Part shown: in pieces, positions 16,433-24,929 of the stretch
How positions within the stretch are numbered: position 1 is the stretch's first letter
How the letters are laid out: every line of letters begins with the position of its first letter
Assembly: GCA_016900015.1 (NCBI GenBank)
Contig: JACJJM010000018.1
Location: 1-64,000 of the forward strand
Direction: 5' to 3'
Origin: Phocaeicola coprophilus
GTDB taxonomy: Bacteria; Bacteroidota; Bacteroidia; Bacteroidales; Bacteroidaceae
DNA: 64,000 nt
Position numbers and translations under genes: made by a program
The notes under the pieces: model-generated
The model's input: only the letters and a program-made list of their open reading frames with translations
Databases searched by the model: none
Told to the model about the DNA's origin: nothing

Positions 16433-17386
16433 ATGAAAATTGTAGTATTGGACGGATATTGCCTTAATCCGGGCGATCTGTCATGGAAAGATTTTGAAGC
16501 TTTGGGTGTCTGCACGGTTTATGACCGGACGAAGCCTGAAGAGGTGCTGGAACGTGCGAAAGACGCGGAAGTGTTGTTGACAAACAAGACGGTGCTTGAT
16601 GCCGCAACATTGGAACAACTGCCCCGGCTGCGCTACGTCGGCGTGCTGGCCACGGGCTATAACGTGGTGGACGTGAAAGCGGCACGTGAGCACGGGGTGA
16701 CGGTGACGAACATTCCTGCTTACAGCACGGAGTCGGTCGTGCAGACTGTTTTCGCCCACATCCTGAACATCATCTACCACGTCGGGCACTATACCGAGCA
16801 GGCCCGTAACGGCGTATGGCAGGCCAAGGGTGATTTCTGCTATTGGGATTCGCCCCTCCTCGAGCTTTACGGCAAGCGCATCGGCATCGTCGGCATGGGC
16901 AATATCGGTCGGGCAGTGGCCCGCGTGGCCAGGGCGTTCGGCATGACAATCTATGCGCACACGTCGGCCACCATCGCGCAGTTGCCGGCCGGCACAGTGA
17001 AGGCTGACCTGGAGACACTCTTCCGCGAGTGTGACATCGTCACGCTCCACTGTCCCCTTCGGGCTGACAATGCAGGGATGGTGAATGCGGCCTTGCTCGA
17101 CTTGATGAAGCCGACGGCCATCCTCATCAACACGGCGCGTGGACCGCTTGTCAACGAGCAGGATTTGGCCGATGCGCTCAGGGCTGGCAAGCTGCGTGCG
17201 GCGGGAGTCGACGTGCTTTCGTCAGAGCCGCCCCGGGCTGACAATCCGCTGCTCACGGCCCCCAACTGTTTCATCACGCCTCACATTGCGTGGGCGACGC
17301 TCGATGCGCGTGAACGTCTGATGGCGCAGGCGGTGAACAACTTGCGTCTTTTCCTTCGGGGCACACCTGTAAATGTTGTCGAATGA
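16433..17386 (+). CDS. D-2-hydroxyacid dehydrogenase (glycerate dehydrogenase type)
   Basis: A 317-residue NAD-dependent oxidoreductase that interconverts 2-oxo acids and D-2-hydroxyacids. The Rossmann motif is GIVGMGNIGRAVARVARAFG (about 149-168). Catalytic residues are the Arg in NTARGPLVNE, the Glu in DVLSSEPP and the His in FITPHIAWAT. The N-terminal part with VLATGYNVVDVKAA and YSTESVVQ resembles hydroxypyruvate/glycerate dehydrogenases, but related enzymes acting on other oxo acids cannot be excluded. It lies 23 bp before the TRIC-type channel gene. Confidence 0.93.
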   Translation: MKIVVLDGYCLNPGDLSWKDFEALGVCTVYDRTKPEEVLERAKDAEVLLTNKTVLDAATLEQLPRLRYVGVLATGYNVVDVKAAREHGVTVTNIPAYSTESVVQTVFAHILNIIYHVGHYTEQARNGVWQAKGDFCYWDSPLLELYGKRIGIVGMGNIGRAVARVARAFGMTIYAHTSATIAQLPAGTVKADLETLFRECDIVTLHCPLRADNAGMVNAALLDLMKPTAILINTARGPLVNEQDLADALRAGKLRAAGVDVLSSEPPRADNPLLTAPNCFITPHIAWATLDARERLMAQAVNNLRLFLRGTPVNVVE

Positions 17387-17409
17387 TGCCTGTCTAAAAA
17401 AGTCTGAAT

Positions 17410-18060
17410 ATGCATACATTCACCATACATGTGCCCACTTTCGTCGAGGTCATCGAATTCATCGGAACGTTTGCCTTCGCCATTAGTGGTATCCGTCTGG
17501 CTTCGGCCAAGCGTTTCGATTGGTTTGGGGCTTATGTCGTAGGTGTGGCGACCGCCATCGGAGGCGGAACGATTCGCGACTTGATGCTCAATCTGACACC
17601 CTTCTGGATGACCAATTCGATTTATCTCATCTGTTCGGCTTTGGCTCTGGTGGGGGTCATTCTCTTTGGCAAATTCCTCATCCGCCAGCAGAACACATTT
17701 TTCCTCTTTGACGCCATCGGCCTCGCTCTCTTCACCGTGGTCGGTGTGGAGAAGACGCTGGCGCTTGATTTTCCGCTGTGGGTGGCCATCATCATGGGGA
17801 CGATTACCGGTGCGGCCGGGGGTGTCATCCGCGATGTGTTCATCAACGAAGTGCCTCTCATATTCCGTAAGGAAATATATGCCGTGGCTTGTGTGATAGG
17901 CGGCCTGGTCTACGGCCTGTGCAGTTGGCTGGGGATGCACTTGACGCTTGTCGAGATATTGAGTGGGGCCAGCGTGCTGCTGGCACGCATTCTTGCCGTG
18001 AAATATCATTGGGCTTTGCCTGTCCTGAAGGGAGAAGACAATGTGACGGACAAGTCGTGA
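17410..18060 (+). CDS. TRIC-family (UPF0126/YicG) membrane protein
   Basis: A 216-residue membrane protein with about seven helices and the two-fold internal repeat typical of bacterial TRIC channels. Each half carries a glycine-rich motif: AIGGGTIRDLML near 50-61 and AAGGVIRDVFI near 137-147. Bacterial TRIC proteins form trimeric monovalent-cation channels; some UPF0126 members are proposed glycine or other small-solute transporters, so the substrate here is open. It lies 15 bp before corA, suggesting an ion-related pair. Confidence 0.93.
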   Translation: MHTFTIHVPTFVEVIEFIGTFAFAISGIRLASAKRFDWFGAYVVGVATAIGGGTIRDLMLNLTPFWMTNSIYLICSALALVGVILFGKFLIRQQNTFFLFDAIGLALFTVVGVEKTLALDFPLWVAIIMGTITGAAGGVIRDVFINEVPLIFRKEIYAVACVIGGLVYGLCSWLGMHLTLVEILSGASVLLARILAVKYHWALPVLKGEDNVTDKS

Positions 18061-18075
18061 GAATCGTGTGAGCTT

Positions 18076-19119
18076 ATGAAAAACAATCTCTTGAGCGAGC
18101 GGTTGGTGTACAATGGCGAGAGCCATACGCCGACCCATTTCCACCTGTGCAGTTATGGGCCGAAGGCTTGTGAGGAGACGCATGCCGACGACTTTGCCGA
18201 GCTTGTCCCCAAGTTGCAGCCCGGGCAGGTCCATTGGTTGCAGGTGCATGGCCTGAAAGACACGGAGACCGTGCGGGAGGTGTGTTCTCACTTTCAGATC
18301 GACTTTCTGACGATGCAGGATGTGCTCAATGTCGGGCATCCCAGCAAGATAGAAGAGTGTGAGACCTACAACGTTGTGATAAGCAAGCTCTCAAGCCTGC
18401 CGGAGGTGGCCGGGGACGATATTCACCAGATTCACATCTGCCTCTTGCAGGGCAAGGACTTCGTGTTGACTTTCATGGAGGAGGAAAACCATTTTTTTCA
18501 GGATGTGGAGCAAGCCATCCGCGGCAACATCTTGAAGGTGCGCGAGCGTCACAGTGATTTCCTGCTCAGCGTGTTGCTCAACAGCTTGGTGGGCAATTTT
18601 GTCTCGGTCGTCTCACGCATCGACGATTCGCTGGAGGAACTGGAGACATCTTTGTTTGAGAATGACCGTGACCGCGACATCGGCATCCAGATACGTTTGC
18701 TCCGCAAACAATATTTGCTGATGAAGCAGACGGTCTATCCGCTGAAGGACCAGTATGCCAAACTGTTTCATCAGAACACCACGCTGTTGATTCAGAAGGG
18801 AAACCGTGCTTTTTTCAGCGATGTGAACGACCATTTGCTCTACGTCGTGCAGACAATCGATAGTTGCCGTGAGACGCTTTCTTCTCTCATGGATCTCTAT
18901 ATCTCCAACAATGACTTGCGCATGAACGACATCATGACCCGCCTGACGGTGGTGTCCACGATTTTCATTCCCCTGACTTTCCTGGCCGGAGTGTGGGGGA
19001 TGAATTTCAAGTGGATGCCTGAGCTTGACTGGCGTTACGGTTACCTTTTTGCTTGGGGCGTCATGCTGTTGCTCGGCCTCGTGGTCTATATTTATCTGAA
19101 AAAGAAGAAGTGGAAATAG
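18076..19119 (+). CDS. corA: CorA-type magnesium/cobalt transporter
   Basis: A 347-residue metal-ion channel of the inner membrane. It has a long cytoplasmic alpha/beta N-terminal domain and two C-terminal membrane helices. The pore signature GMN is in GVWGMNFKWMPE near 304-315, at the end of the first helix, and the protein ends in the basic YLKKKKWK usual for CorA. It forms homopentamers that import Mg2+ and sometimes Co2+ or Ni2+. It is the last gene of a co-directional run (dehydrogenase, TRIC, corA), followed by the palindromic element copy C. Confidence 0.95.
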   Translation: MKNNLLSERLVYNGESHTPTHFHLCSYGPKACEETHADDFAELVPKLQPGQVHWLQVHGLKDTETVREVCSHFQIDFLTMQDVLNVGHPSKIEECETYNVVISKLSSLPEVAGDDIHQIHICLLQGKDFVLTFMEEENHFFQDVEQAIRGNILKVRERHSDFLLSVLLNSLVGNFVSVVSRIDDSLEELETSLFENDRDRDIGIQIRLLRKQYLLMKQTVYPLKDQYAKLFHQNTTLLIQKGNRAFFSDVNDHLLYVVQTIDSCRETLSSLMDLYISNNDLRMNDIMTRLTVVSTIFIPLTFLAGVWGMNFKWMPELDWRYGYLFAWGVMLLLGLVVYIYLKKKKWK

Positions 19120-19142
19120 CCGATACGTCGGACGAAAGCTGA

Positions 19143-19218
19143 CCCTTAAGGCTAGCCGACCACGCTCTCCTTTCCGCCCGCGAGCCGAAAGGAAGGCGTG
19201 GTCGGCTAGCCTTAAGGG
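19143..19218. repeat. 22-bp modular intergenic element, copy C (perfect long palindrome)
   Basis: A 22-nt arm at 19143-19164 (starting CCCTTAAGGCTAGCC) is perfectly complementary to 19197-19218. The 32-nt loop holds an inner CCTTTC/GAAAGG pair and one full 22-bp unit (19175-19196) ending GCCGAAAGGAAG. It lies between the convergent corA and M16 protease genes, just before a separate terminator. The words CCGACCACG and GAAAGGAAG are shared with copies A, B, F and G. Confidence 0.85.
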
Positions 19219-19237
19219 CTGGCGTTTGCACAAAAAA

Positions 19238-19270
19238 GAGGCAGCCTCACTTTGTTTTTGAGGCTGCCTC
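19238..19270 (-). terminator. Terminator of the M16 protease gene
   Basis: GAGGCAGCCTCA (19238-19249) pairs perfectly with 19259-19270. On the minus strand it is followed by six T. It also faces the end of corA on the other side of copy C. Confidence 0.85.
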
Positions 19271-19300
19271 GTCTTTATTAGAGAGAGAATGGTCAATCCC

Positions 19301-22126
19301 TTATTTCTGTGCAGAAGTCGGGGCCAGAATCAGGTCGAGCACATCTGCATTTTTGAAGAATTTCTTAGCGAAGTCTTGAATGTCTTTCGGAGTCAAGGCT
19401 TTCAGGATGTCTTCATAATTCTTCGGGTCGTTCAAGTCGACACCCGTCTTATAGTAGTTCATCAAGACGGACATCCAGTAGCTGTTGTGGTTCTTGCTTT
19501 GCTCGCTTTCTTTCAGCGCGTTTTTCACCACTTTGCTCAGTTCCTCTTCTGTCACACCGTCCTTGATGACTTTGTCGATTTCGACATAGAGGAGCGGTTT
19601 CAGTTCAGCGGCTTTTGCCGGGTCGCAGTCAAACTGCATGTTGATGCTGAAGCTGTTGACCGGTTCCAAGGATGCGCTTCCGCTGACGCCGACACCGTAG
19701 GTTCCGCCTTGTTCCTCACGGATGGAAGTCGTGTAGCGGTTGGTGAGGATGTTGCCCAGGATGTTGACTATGTAGCCGTCCTTCAGGTTGTATTTCATTT
19801 CGTTGTAGAAGGAAACCAATACAGTCGATTTCGGGTTTTGCAACGGGAAATAGAGCACTTTTTCCACTTTTCCCTTAGGAGCTCTTACTTTGCGGTCAAT
19901 CCATTTCTCGTGGCGGTTGAGCGACGGGATGGAGCCAATGTATTTCTCAGCCATGGCTTTTGCAACGTCTTGCTCTACGTTACCCACGATGAAGAATGTG
20001 AAGTCACTGGCGTCGCAGATGCGGTCTCTGTAGATTTTTTCAACGCGTTCGAGGGTCAGTTTGTCCAGATAGGCTTCGTTGAAGAGCAGCGTACGCGGGC
20101 TGTAGTTTGTCGAAATCATGCTGAGCGAGTCTTGCATCATCTTCTGGGGCTGTCCCTCCATTTGTTTCGCACGGATGCGGTTGCGGGTAATCATCACGTC
20201 GTGTGCTTGTGCGTCGAAACGGGGTTTCTGGAAGCGCAGGTAAATCATCTGCATCATGGTCTCGAAGTCTTGTGGTGAAGCCGAGCCGCTGATGTTTTCA
20301 TACAAGCCGTTTACGCTGATTCCTGTTCCTGCTTGTTTACCGGTCATGATTTTCTGCAGTTCGATGGCGTCATAGTCGCCAAGTCCGTAAGAATTGACAA
20401 ACACGCTGACATTGTTTGCAGCAGGCAGCAGGTCGATGTCTGAATATACGGACGAACCACCGGCGCTGTAAGCGTTCAGAGCGACGTTGTCTTTTTCAAA
20501 GTCGGCTTTGCGGAAGATGACTTTTGCACCGTTGGCCAACGTCCATTCTACGGCGTTGAATTGGGGCAGTTCTTTTGTTTCCACGACTTGCGAGCCTTTC
20601 AGGTCTTCCGTGATGAGGCTTCCGCTTACGGCGTTGTCCACATAAGCCTCGACGGCTTTTCCTTCAGTGGCGGCAATGATGTCACGTGCTTCTTGTTCGG
20701 TCAGGTGGGTGACGCCTTCGCTCGGTCCGGAGACGAGGATGGTGCGGTTGTCAGCTTTCCACCATTTTTTCACTTGGTCGCTGACTTCTTTGGCTGTGAT
20801 AGTAGGGATTATCTTTTCAGCTGCGGCAACATAGTCTTCCGTGCTGACCATGCCAGACTTCTCGAGGAAGTTTGATTGCATGTCTTGGATGTATTGTTCA
20901 TTGTTGGTCTTGTCGGCATCTTTCAGTGCAGAGCGCAGGCTGGTCAGCATGTTGGTTTTCACACGTTCCAGTTCAGAGTCTGTGAATCCATGCTGCATGA
21001 TGCGTTCGTGTTCGCGAATCACGGCTTCGAGAGCTTCTTTCTCTTTGTTGGGTTTGGCCACGGTCGACAGGGAGTAAGCCGAATAGCCACGCACCATGCT
21101 GCCAATGCCGATGGAAGCGCTCATGAAAGGAGCGTTGCCACGTTGGATGATTTCAGAGATGCGGTTGGCAATCATTGTGTTGTAGAAGCTTCTCATCATG
21201 CTGTTCTTGATGTCTTGGTAGGTCACGGTTCCGTTGCCATCGTTTTCCTTGTCGCGGAAAAGACGTACCAGTTCGACGCGTGAGCTTGTAGCTTCTTTGT
21301 CTGTAGCCAGGTTGAAATAAGTTTCTTCATGTGAGGGGATTTCAAAGAACGGGCGTTTGGCCGGATTCTTGATAGCCGGGATGGAAGAGAAGATGTCTTT
21401 TATCTTTTGCTCCATCTTAGCCACGTCGAAGTCTCCGACGATGGCGATGGCTTCCAGGTCTGTGCGATACCATTTGTGATAGAAGTCGCGGATGGTTTGA
21501 GGTTTGAATGTCTTGATGACGTTCAAGTCGCCGATGACATCACGCACTGCATACTGTGAACCTTTCAGCAAGGTGGCGAGTTGTTGTTTCTGGATGCGGC
21601 GTGCGCTGTTGTCACGTGTGCGGTATTCCTCTGTGATGACGCCACGTTCTTCATCAATGTCTTTCTCATCAAGGGTCAGATAATAAGACCAGTCGTGGAG
21701 AATGAGCAGGCAAGTGTCGATGACAGCTTCGTCAGTCACAGGGACAGAGCTGATGTTGTACACAGTCTCGTTTTGGCTCGTGTAAGCATTCAGGTTCCCA
21801 CCGAAAGAGACCCCATGACGTTCGAGTGTGGAAATCATGCTGTTGCCAGGGAAGTTTTTACTTCCATTGAATGCCATGTGCTCCAAGAAGTGGGCCAAAC
21901 CGTTTTGGTCATCGTTTTCCAACAATGCTCCGGCATCACGGATGATGTAGAAGCTGGCACGCTCCTTAGGTTCCTCGTTGTGGCGGAGGTAGTAAGTGAT
22001 ACCATTCGGTAATTTGCCTACCAACACTTTGGAGTCGGTCGGTAATGTCTCGTTCCAGTTAATCTGTTGGGCATAACCCAAGAGACAGAGGAAGAGCAAA
22101 GGCAGAAAAAATAATTTTCTCTTCAT
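19301..22126 (-). CDS. M16-family zinc metallopeptidase (two-domain, pitrilysin type)
   Basis: A 941-residue exported peptidase with a signal peptide (about 1-19, ending LLGYAQ). The inverted zinc motif HFLEH is at 79-83, and the distal Glu lies in DEERGVITEEYR about 75 residues on. The second, catalytically silent M16 half follows from about 500 to the end, with the R/Y-type closing segment (EEQGGTYGVGVSGS). M16 enzymes form a clam-shell chamber and degrade peptides; in Bacteroidetes they are usually periplasmic. Length matches the two-repeat family. It has its own promoter and terminator, so it is monocistronic. Confidence 0.95.
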   Translation of the reverse strand: MKRKLFFLPLLFLCLLGYAQQINWNETLPTDSKVLVGKLPNGITYYLRHNEEPKERASFYIIRDAGALLENDDQNGLAHFLEHMAFNGSKNFPGNSMISTLERHGVSFGGNLNAYTSQNETVYNISSVPVTDEAVIDTCLLILHDWSYYLTLDEKDIDEERGVITEEYRTRDNSARRIQKQQLATLLKGSQYAVRDVIGDLNVIKTFKPQTIRDFYHKWYRTDLEAIAIVGDFDVAKMEQKIKDIFSSIPAIKNPAKRPFFEIPSHEETYFNLATDKEATSSRVELVRLFRDKENDGNGTVTYQDIKNSMMRSFYNTMIANRISEIIQRGNAPFMSASIGIGSMVRGYSAYSLSTVAKPNKEKEALEAVIREHERIMQHGFTDSELERVKTNMLTSLRSALKDADKTNNEQYIQDMQSNFLEKSGMVSTEDYVAAAEKIIPTITAKEVSDQVKKWWKADNRTILVSGPSEGVTHLTEQEARDIIAATEGKAVEAYVDNAVSGSLITEDLKGSQVVETKELPQFNAVEWTLANGAKVIFRKADFEKDNVALNAYSAGGSSVYSDIDLLPAANNVSVFVNSYGLGDYDAIELQKIMTGKQAGTGISVNGLYENISGSASPQDFETMMQMIYLRFQKPRFDAQAHDVMITRNRIRAKQMEGQPQKMMQDSLSMISTNYSPRTLLFNEAYLDKLTLERVEKIYRDRICDASDFTFFIVGNVEQDVAKAMAEKYIGSIPSLNRHEKWIDRKVRAPKGKVEKVLYFPLQNPKSTVLVSFYNEMKYNLKDGYIVNILGNILTNRYTTSIREEQGGTYGVGVSGSASLEPVNSFSINMQFDCDPAKAAELKPLLYVEIDKVIKDGVTEEELSKVVKNALKESEQSKNHNSYWMSVLMNYYKTGVDLNDPKNYEDILKALTPKDIQDFAKKFFKNADVLDLILAPTSAQK

Positions 22127-22155
22127 ATTTCGTTTGATAGTTAAAGTTTATGCGA

Positions 22156-22185
22156 CAAAAGTAGTCCTTTTAATAGAAATACAAA
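22156..22185 (-). promoter_or_regulatory. Promoter of the M16 protease gene
   Basis: On the minus strand TTTG (22182-22185) and TACTTTTG (22156-22163) are 18 bases apart. The start codon lies about 30 bases downstream. The remaining AT-rich gap to the ExbD gene (22190-22440) holds nothing else I recognise. Confidence 0.7.
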
Positions 22186-22440
22186 TATTATACGTGCTAA
22201 ATAGTGAAAATAGATAATAAAATACCAGATTTATTTTTAACAGCCAGGTGTGTATCTGCTTGAATCTTTTGACCTTTTGTTAATATTATGTCTTCTTTAT
22301 AGTGTCTTTGTGTTGATAAAAATAGATAAGAAGTCCGATAATAGGATGCCGGGATGATAATTTGTCTATGCTTTTGTCGAGAGGACGTAGTGGAGAACTA
22401 TTAATGATTTAACATCAAAAGATTAAAATCGTAAAGATTG

Positions 22441-22884
22441 TTAGTCCGGATTTTCTTTCTCTGTTCCTAAATAATATATAACAGGAATCTTCTTTTTTCG
22501 TAAAACTTGTTTTATGTGTTCTACGCGGTTCATTTCGACCTTGCCGTCAATGCCGAGAGCTATGGTTGCCTGAGGTGCATTGGGAGACAGGGCAGACAGT
22601 CGCTTTTCTAATTCAGGCAAGGAGACACGCTGGTCGTCAAGTTGCACAAAGTCGACTCCGTCTTCCGTCACACCTATATATATATAATGCACCAAGGACT
22701 CGTCCTTCGTATTGTCCAGATGTTCGCCGGTGGGGAGGTCTAACGGACTTTGAGGGGTTGACTCGCGCATGTTGGTCACGAGCATGAAAAAGAACAGCAT
22801 CGTAAATATCAAGTCGGGCAGAGAAGCTGTGTTCAGTGTGGGGATTTGCCTGTTGCGTTTATTTCTCATGAACATGCCCATCAT
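22441..22884 (-). CDS. exbD: ExbD/TolR-family biopolymer transport protein
   Basis: A 147-residue inner-membrane protein with one N-terminal helix (about 25-42, LPDLIFTMLFFFMLVTNM), preceded by a short cytoplasmic tail and followed by a periplasmic domain. The helix carries the Asp (SLPDLIF) required for proton flow in ExbD/TolR. It works with an ExbB-type channel and TonB to energise outer-membrane receptors such as SusC. The start codon overlaps the stop of the upstream ExbD gene by 4 bp, so translation is coupled. It is the last gene of the ExbB-hypothetical-ExbD-ExbD operon. Confidence 0.9.
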   Translation of the reverse strand: MMGMFMRNKRNRQIPTLNTASLPDLIFTMLFFFMLVTNMRESTPQSPLDLPTGEHLDNTKDESLVHYIYIGVTEDGVDFVQLDDQRVSLPELEKRLSALSPNAPQATIALGIDGKVEMNRVEHIKQVLRKKKIPVIYYLGTEKENPD

Positions 22885-23477
22885 TCATTTTCTCCTTTCT
22901 GTGGTTGCAACATGGTTTCAGAAATGCGCTGGGGATAGCAGGCACGTATCACTTCCTGCTGTTCGACGGAAGCGTCATCAAACGAGCAGTGGAAATAGAT
23001 TTGAGTCCCGGCTTCCCGGAGTTCGCGATAGGCTTCCCGAAGTTGGTTTTGTATGGAGAAATACGCTTTATAGTTTGTCCGGCTGTCGTATTGCAGGGCG
23101 ATGACGTGCGTGTCGGTCACTTGTGTGCGTCCTATCAGTGGCAGCTCGCGTTCGTGTCGTTCCGGCATGTCCGGGTTGTTTGTCGGGTTTTCAATAAAAC
23201 GTTTTACGCGTGTTTTTATGTCGGAGGCTGCGACCGCTTCATCTCCGATGTAGGTTTGTCCGTCTTTGTCCAGACGGATGATTAGCAGGTCGCGCGTTTT
23301 CACTTGCAACGGTGCGACACGTGTGCTGTCTACAGGTGGGGCCAGTTCCTGCCGTATGCTTTTCCTGCTGCCCATCGAAGTAGCCAGCAGAAAGAACACG
23401 AGGAGCATGAATGCCATGTCAGCTGTCGATGTGGCATTGATTTCAGGAACGTCTCTTTTGATTCGTCTGCCGAACAT
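22881..23477 (-). CDS. exbD: ExbD/TolR-family biopolymer transport protein (longer paralogue)
   Basis: A 198-residue ExbD homologue with N-terminal tail MFGRRIKRDVPEINATS, a single helix with the conserved Asp in STADMAFMLLVFFLLATSM, and a periplasmic domain of about 150 residues. An ATG at 23513 would overlap the preceding gene by 32 bp; the start at 23477 is preferred because it lies 4 bp after that gene's stop and gives the usual ExbD N-terminus. Two different ExbD genes in tandem are common in Bacteroidetes and may form a mixed ExbD dimer. Confidence 0.9.
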   Translation of the reverse strand: MFGRRIKRDVPEINATSTADMAFMLLVFFLLATSMGSRKSIRQELAPPVDSTRVAPLQVKTRDLLIIRLDKDGQTYIGDEAVAASDIKTRVKRFIENPTNNPDMPERHERELPLIGRTQVTDTHVIALQYDSRTNYKAYFSIQNQLREAYRELREAGTQIYFHCSFDDASVEQQEVIRACYPQRISETMLQPQKGENE

Positions 23478-23481
23478 GGTT

Positions 23482-23961
23482 TCACCGTTTGAAATGAATA
23501 TGCCGGAACGCACCTGCGATGGCCAGCAGGATACAGAGCACGGCCAATCCTAAAAGAAAATAGATGGCGTAGAGCAACATGTCTGTCACCTTCAGCCAAA
23601 CGGGATGGTCGAAGCTCACGCCGTTGACTGTCAGCGGGACGGACGAGGCACACAAGAGGCATCCCAGCAGCAGGGCTATGAATAACCCGATGCCGGCAAA
23701 CAAACGGTAGGTCCGCTTCCGGTTTTGTTGCCAGCTGTGGATGAACTGGAAGACCACAGCACCCAAGGCGGTCAGTAGTGACAATCCCAGCATTCCATAG
23801 ACCAGATAGAGGAGCAGGTCGGTCCCCATCGGGTGATTGTATCCGTCATTGGCCGGGTTGTCATACCCTACGCTGAAGAACAGGACTGTGACCACCACGA
23901 TGCACCCCAGCAGCGCGTAGAGAATGCCGTATGACACTTTGTAGAAATGGCTGGTTTTCAT
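23482..23961 (-). CDS. Four-helix membrane protein in the ExbB-ExbD operon
   Basis: A 159-residue protein of unknown function with four hydrophobic segments at about 9-31, 49-75, 84-106 and 124-152, and no recognisable catalytic motif. It sits between the ExbB gene (7 bp upstream) and the first ExbD gene (4 bp downstream). Its fixed place in such a tight operon suggests a role in assembly or modulation of the ExbB-ExbD motor, but this is inference from position only. Confidence 0.75.
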   Translation of the reverse strand: MKTSHFYKVSYGILYALLGCIVVVTVLFFSVGYDNPANDGYNHPMGTDLLLYLVYGMLGLSLLTALGAVVFQFIHSWQQNRKRTYRLFAGIGLFIALLLGCLLCASSVPLTVNGVSFDHPVWLKVTDMLLYAIYFLLGLAVLCILLAIAGAFRHIHFKR

Positions 23962-23968
23962 GATGAAA

Positions 23969-24763
23969 TTACATTGGACGTTTATGTACGTTGTATTGCA
24001 GAATCATGTCGAGCAGGGAGATGGCCGCATCTTCCATTTGGGTCGTGATGGATTCGATTTTTGACAGGATATAGTTGTAGAAGATTTGGAGGATAAGTGC
24101 CACGATGAGTCCGAAGATGGTCGTGATAAGCGCGACTTTCATGCCTCCTGCAACCACTTCGGATGAGATTTCTCCGGCTTGTTCGATGTCATCAAAGGCC
24201 ATCACCATGCCGACTACTGTCCCGAGGAAGCCGAGCGACGGAGCGATGGTGATGAATAGCGTGATCCAGGAGCATCCCTTTTCCAGATAGCCGGCTTGCA
24301 CATTGCCGTAGGCTACGATGGAACGTTCCACGACATCCATGTCTTCATGGATACGCATTAATCCTTGGTAGCAGATGGAAGCCACGGGGCCACGCGTTTC
24401 CCGGCAGAGGCTTTTGGCTCCTTCCACGTCGTCCCGTTGGAGAGCTTCGTCTATTCCGGTCAGGAGGCGTTTGGTGTCGATGTCGGCCAGGCTCAGGTAG
24501 ATGATGCGTTCGATGCACAGTGCCAACCCGAGGACCAGCGTGACGGCAACAAGCGACATGAAGCCGGCATTGCCTTCGATAAACTTTTCTTTGACAAACT
24601 GATGTACGCCCTCAGGCGTTTCGCTTTCACTTATGGTCGGTGTCGTCAGGGTCTCTGTCAGGGCAAACGTATCCTGTACAAGCGTGTCTGACTGGGCATT
24701 TGCCGGAATGGGGCAGAACAAGCAGGCGAGGCACGTCAGCAGTGAGAGGTAAAATGTTTTCAT
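23969..24763 (-). CDS. exbB: ExbB/TolQ/MotA-family proton channel protein
   Basis: A 264-residue inner-membrane motor subunit. A cleavable signal (about 1-23, ending PANAQ) is followed by a short periplasmic stretch and three helices. The helices are at about 75-97 (FMSLVAVTLVLGLALCIERII), 163-190 (SWITLFITIAPSLGFLGTVVGMV) and 205-232. The conserved TVVGMVMAFDDIEQAGEISSE region is diagnostic of the ExbB/TolQ family. It forms a pentamer around ExbD and powers TonB. First gene of its operon, with a well-matched promoter upstream. Confidence 0.93.
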   Translation of the reverse strand: MKTFYLSLLTCLACLFCPIPANAQSDTLVQDTFALTETLTTPTISESETPEGVHQFVKEKFIEGNAGFMSLVAVTLVLGLALCIERIIYLSLADIDTKRLLTGIDEALQRDDVEGAKSLCRETRGPVASICYQGLMRIHEDMDVVERSIVAYGNVQAGYLEKGCSWITLFITIAPSLGFLGTVVGMVMAFDDIEQAGEISSEVVAGGMKVALITTIFGLIVALILQIFYNYILSKIESITTQMEDAAISLLDMILQYNVHKRPM

Positions 24764-24794
24764 GTATTCAAAATTTTCTGTCTTTTCGAGCGTC

Positions 24795-24826
24795 CAAAGT
24801 TAAAGCATCTTTTTGGGATGGCAAAC
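24795..24826 (-). promoter_or_regulatory. Promoter of the exbB operon
   Basis: On the minus strand TTTG (24823-24826) and TAACTTTG (24795-24802) are 20 bases apart, an exact match to the Bacteroidetes consensus, 31 bases before the exbB start. Confidence 0.75.
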
Positions 24827-24876
24827 AACCGATGGGCGAAAAGGGCTGATACCGGTATCCTTTTGTGGGCTTACGG

Positions 24877-24909
24877 TTTGAGAAAAACGGATGTTTGATT
24901 GTATTTTTG
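24877..24909 (+). promoter_or_regulatory. Promoter of the DUF2461 gene
   Basis: TTTG at 24877-24880 and TATTTTTG at 24902-24909 are 21 bases apart, and the start codon is 20 bases downstream. It is divergent from the exbB promoter. Confidence 0.7.
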
Positions 24910-24929
24910 CGTAGATTTTAAAAAGCAGA

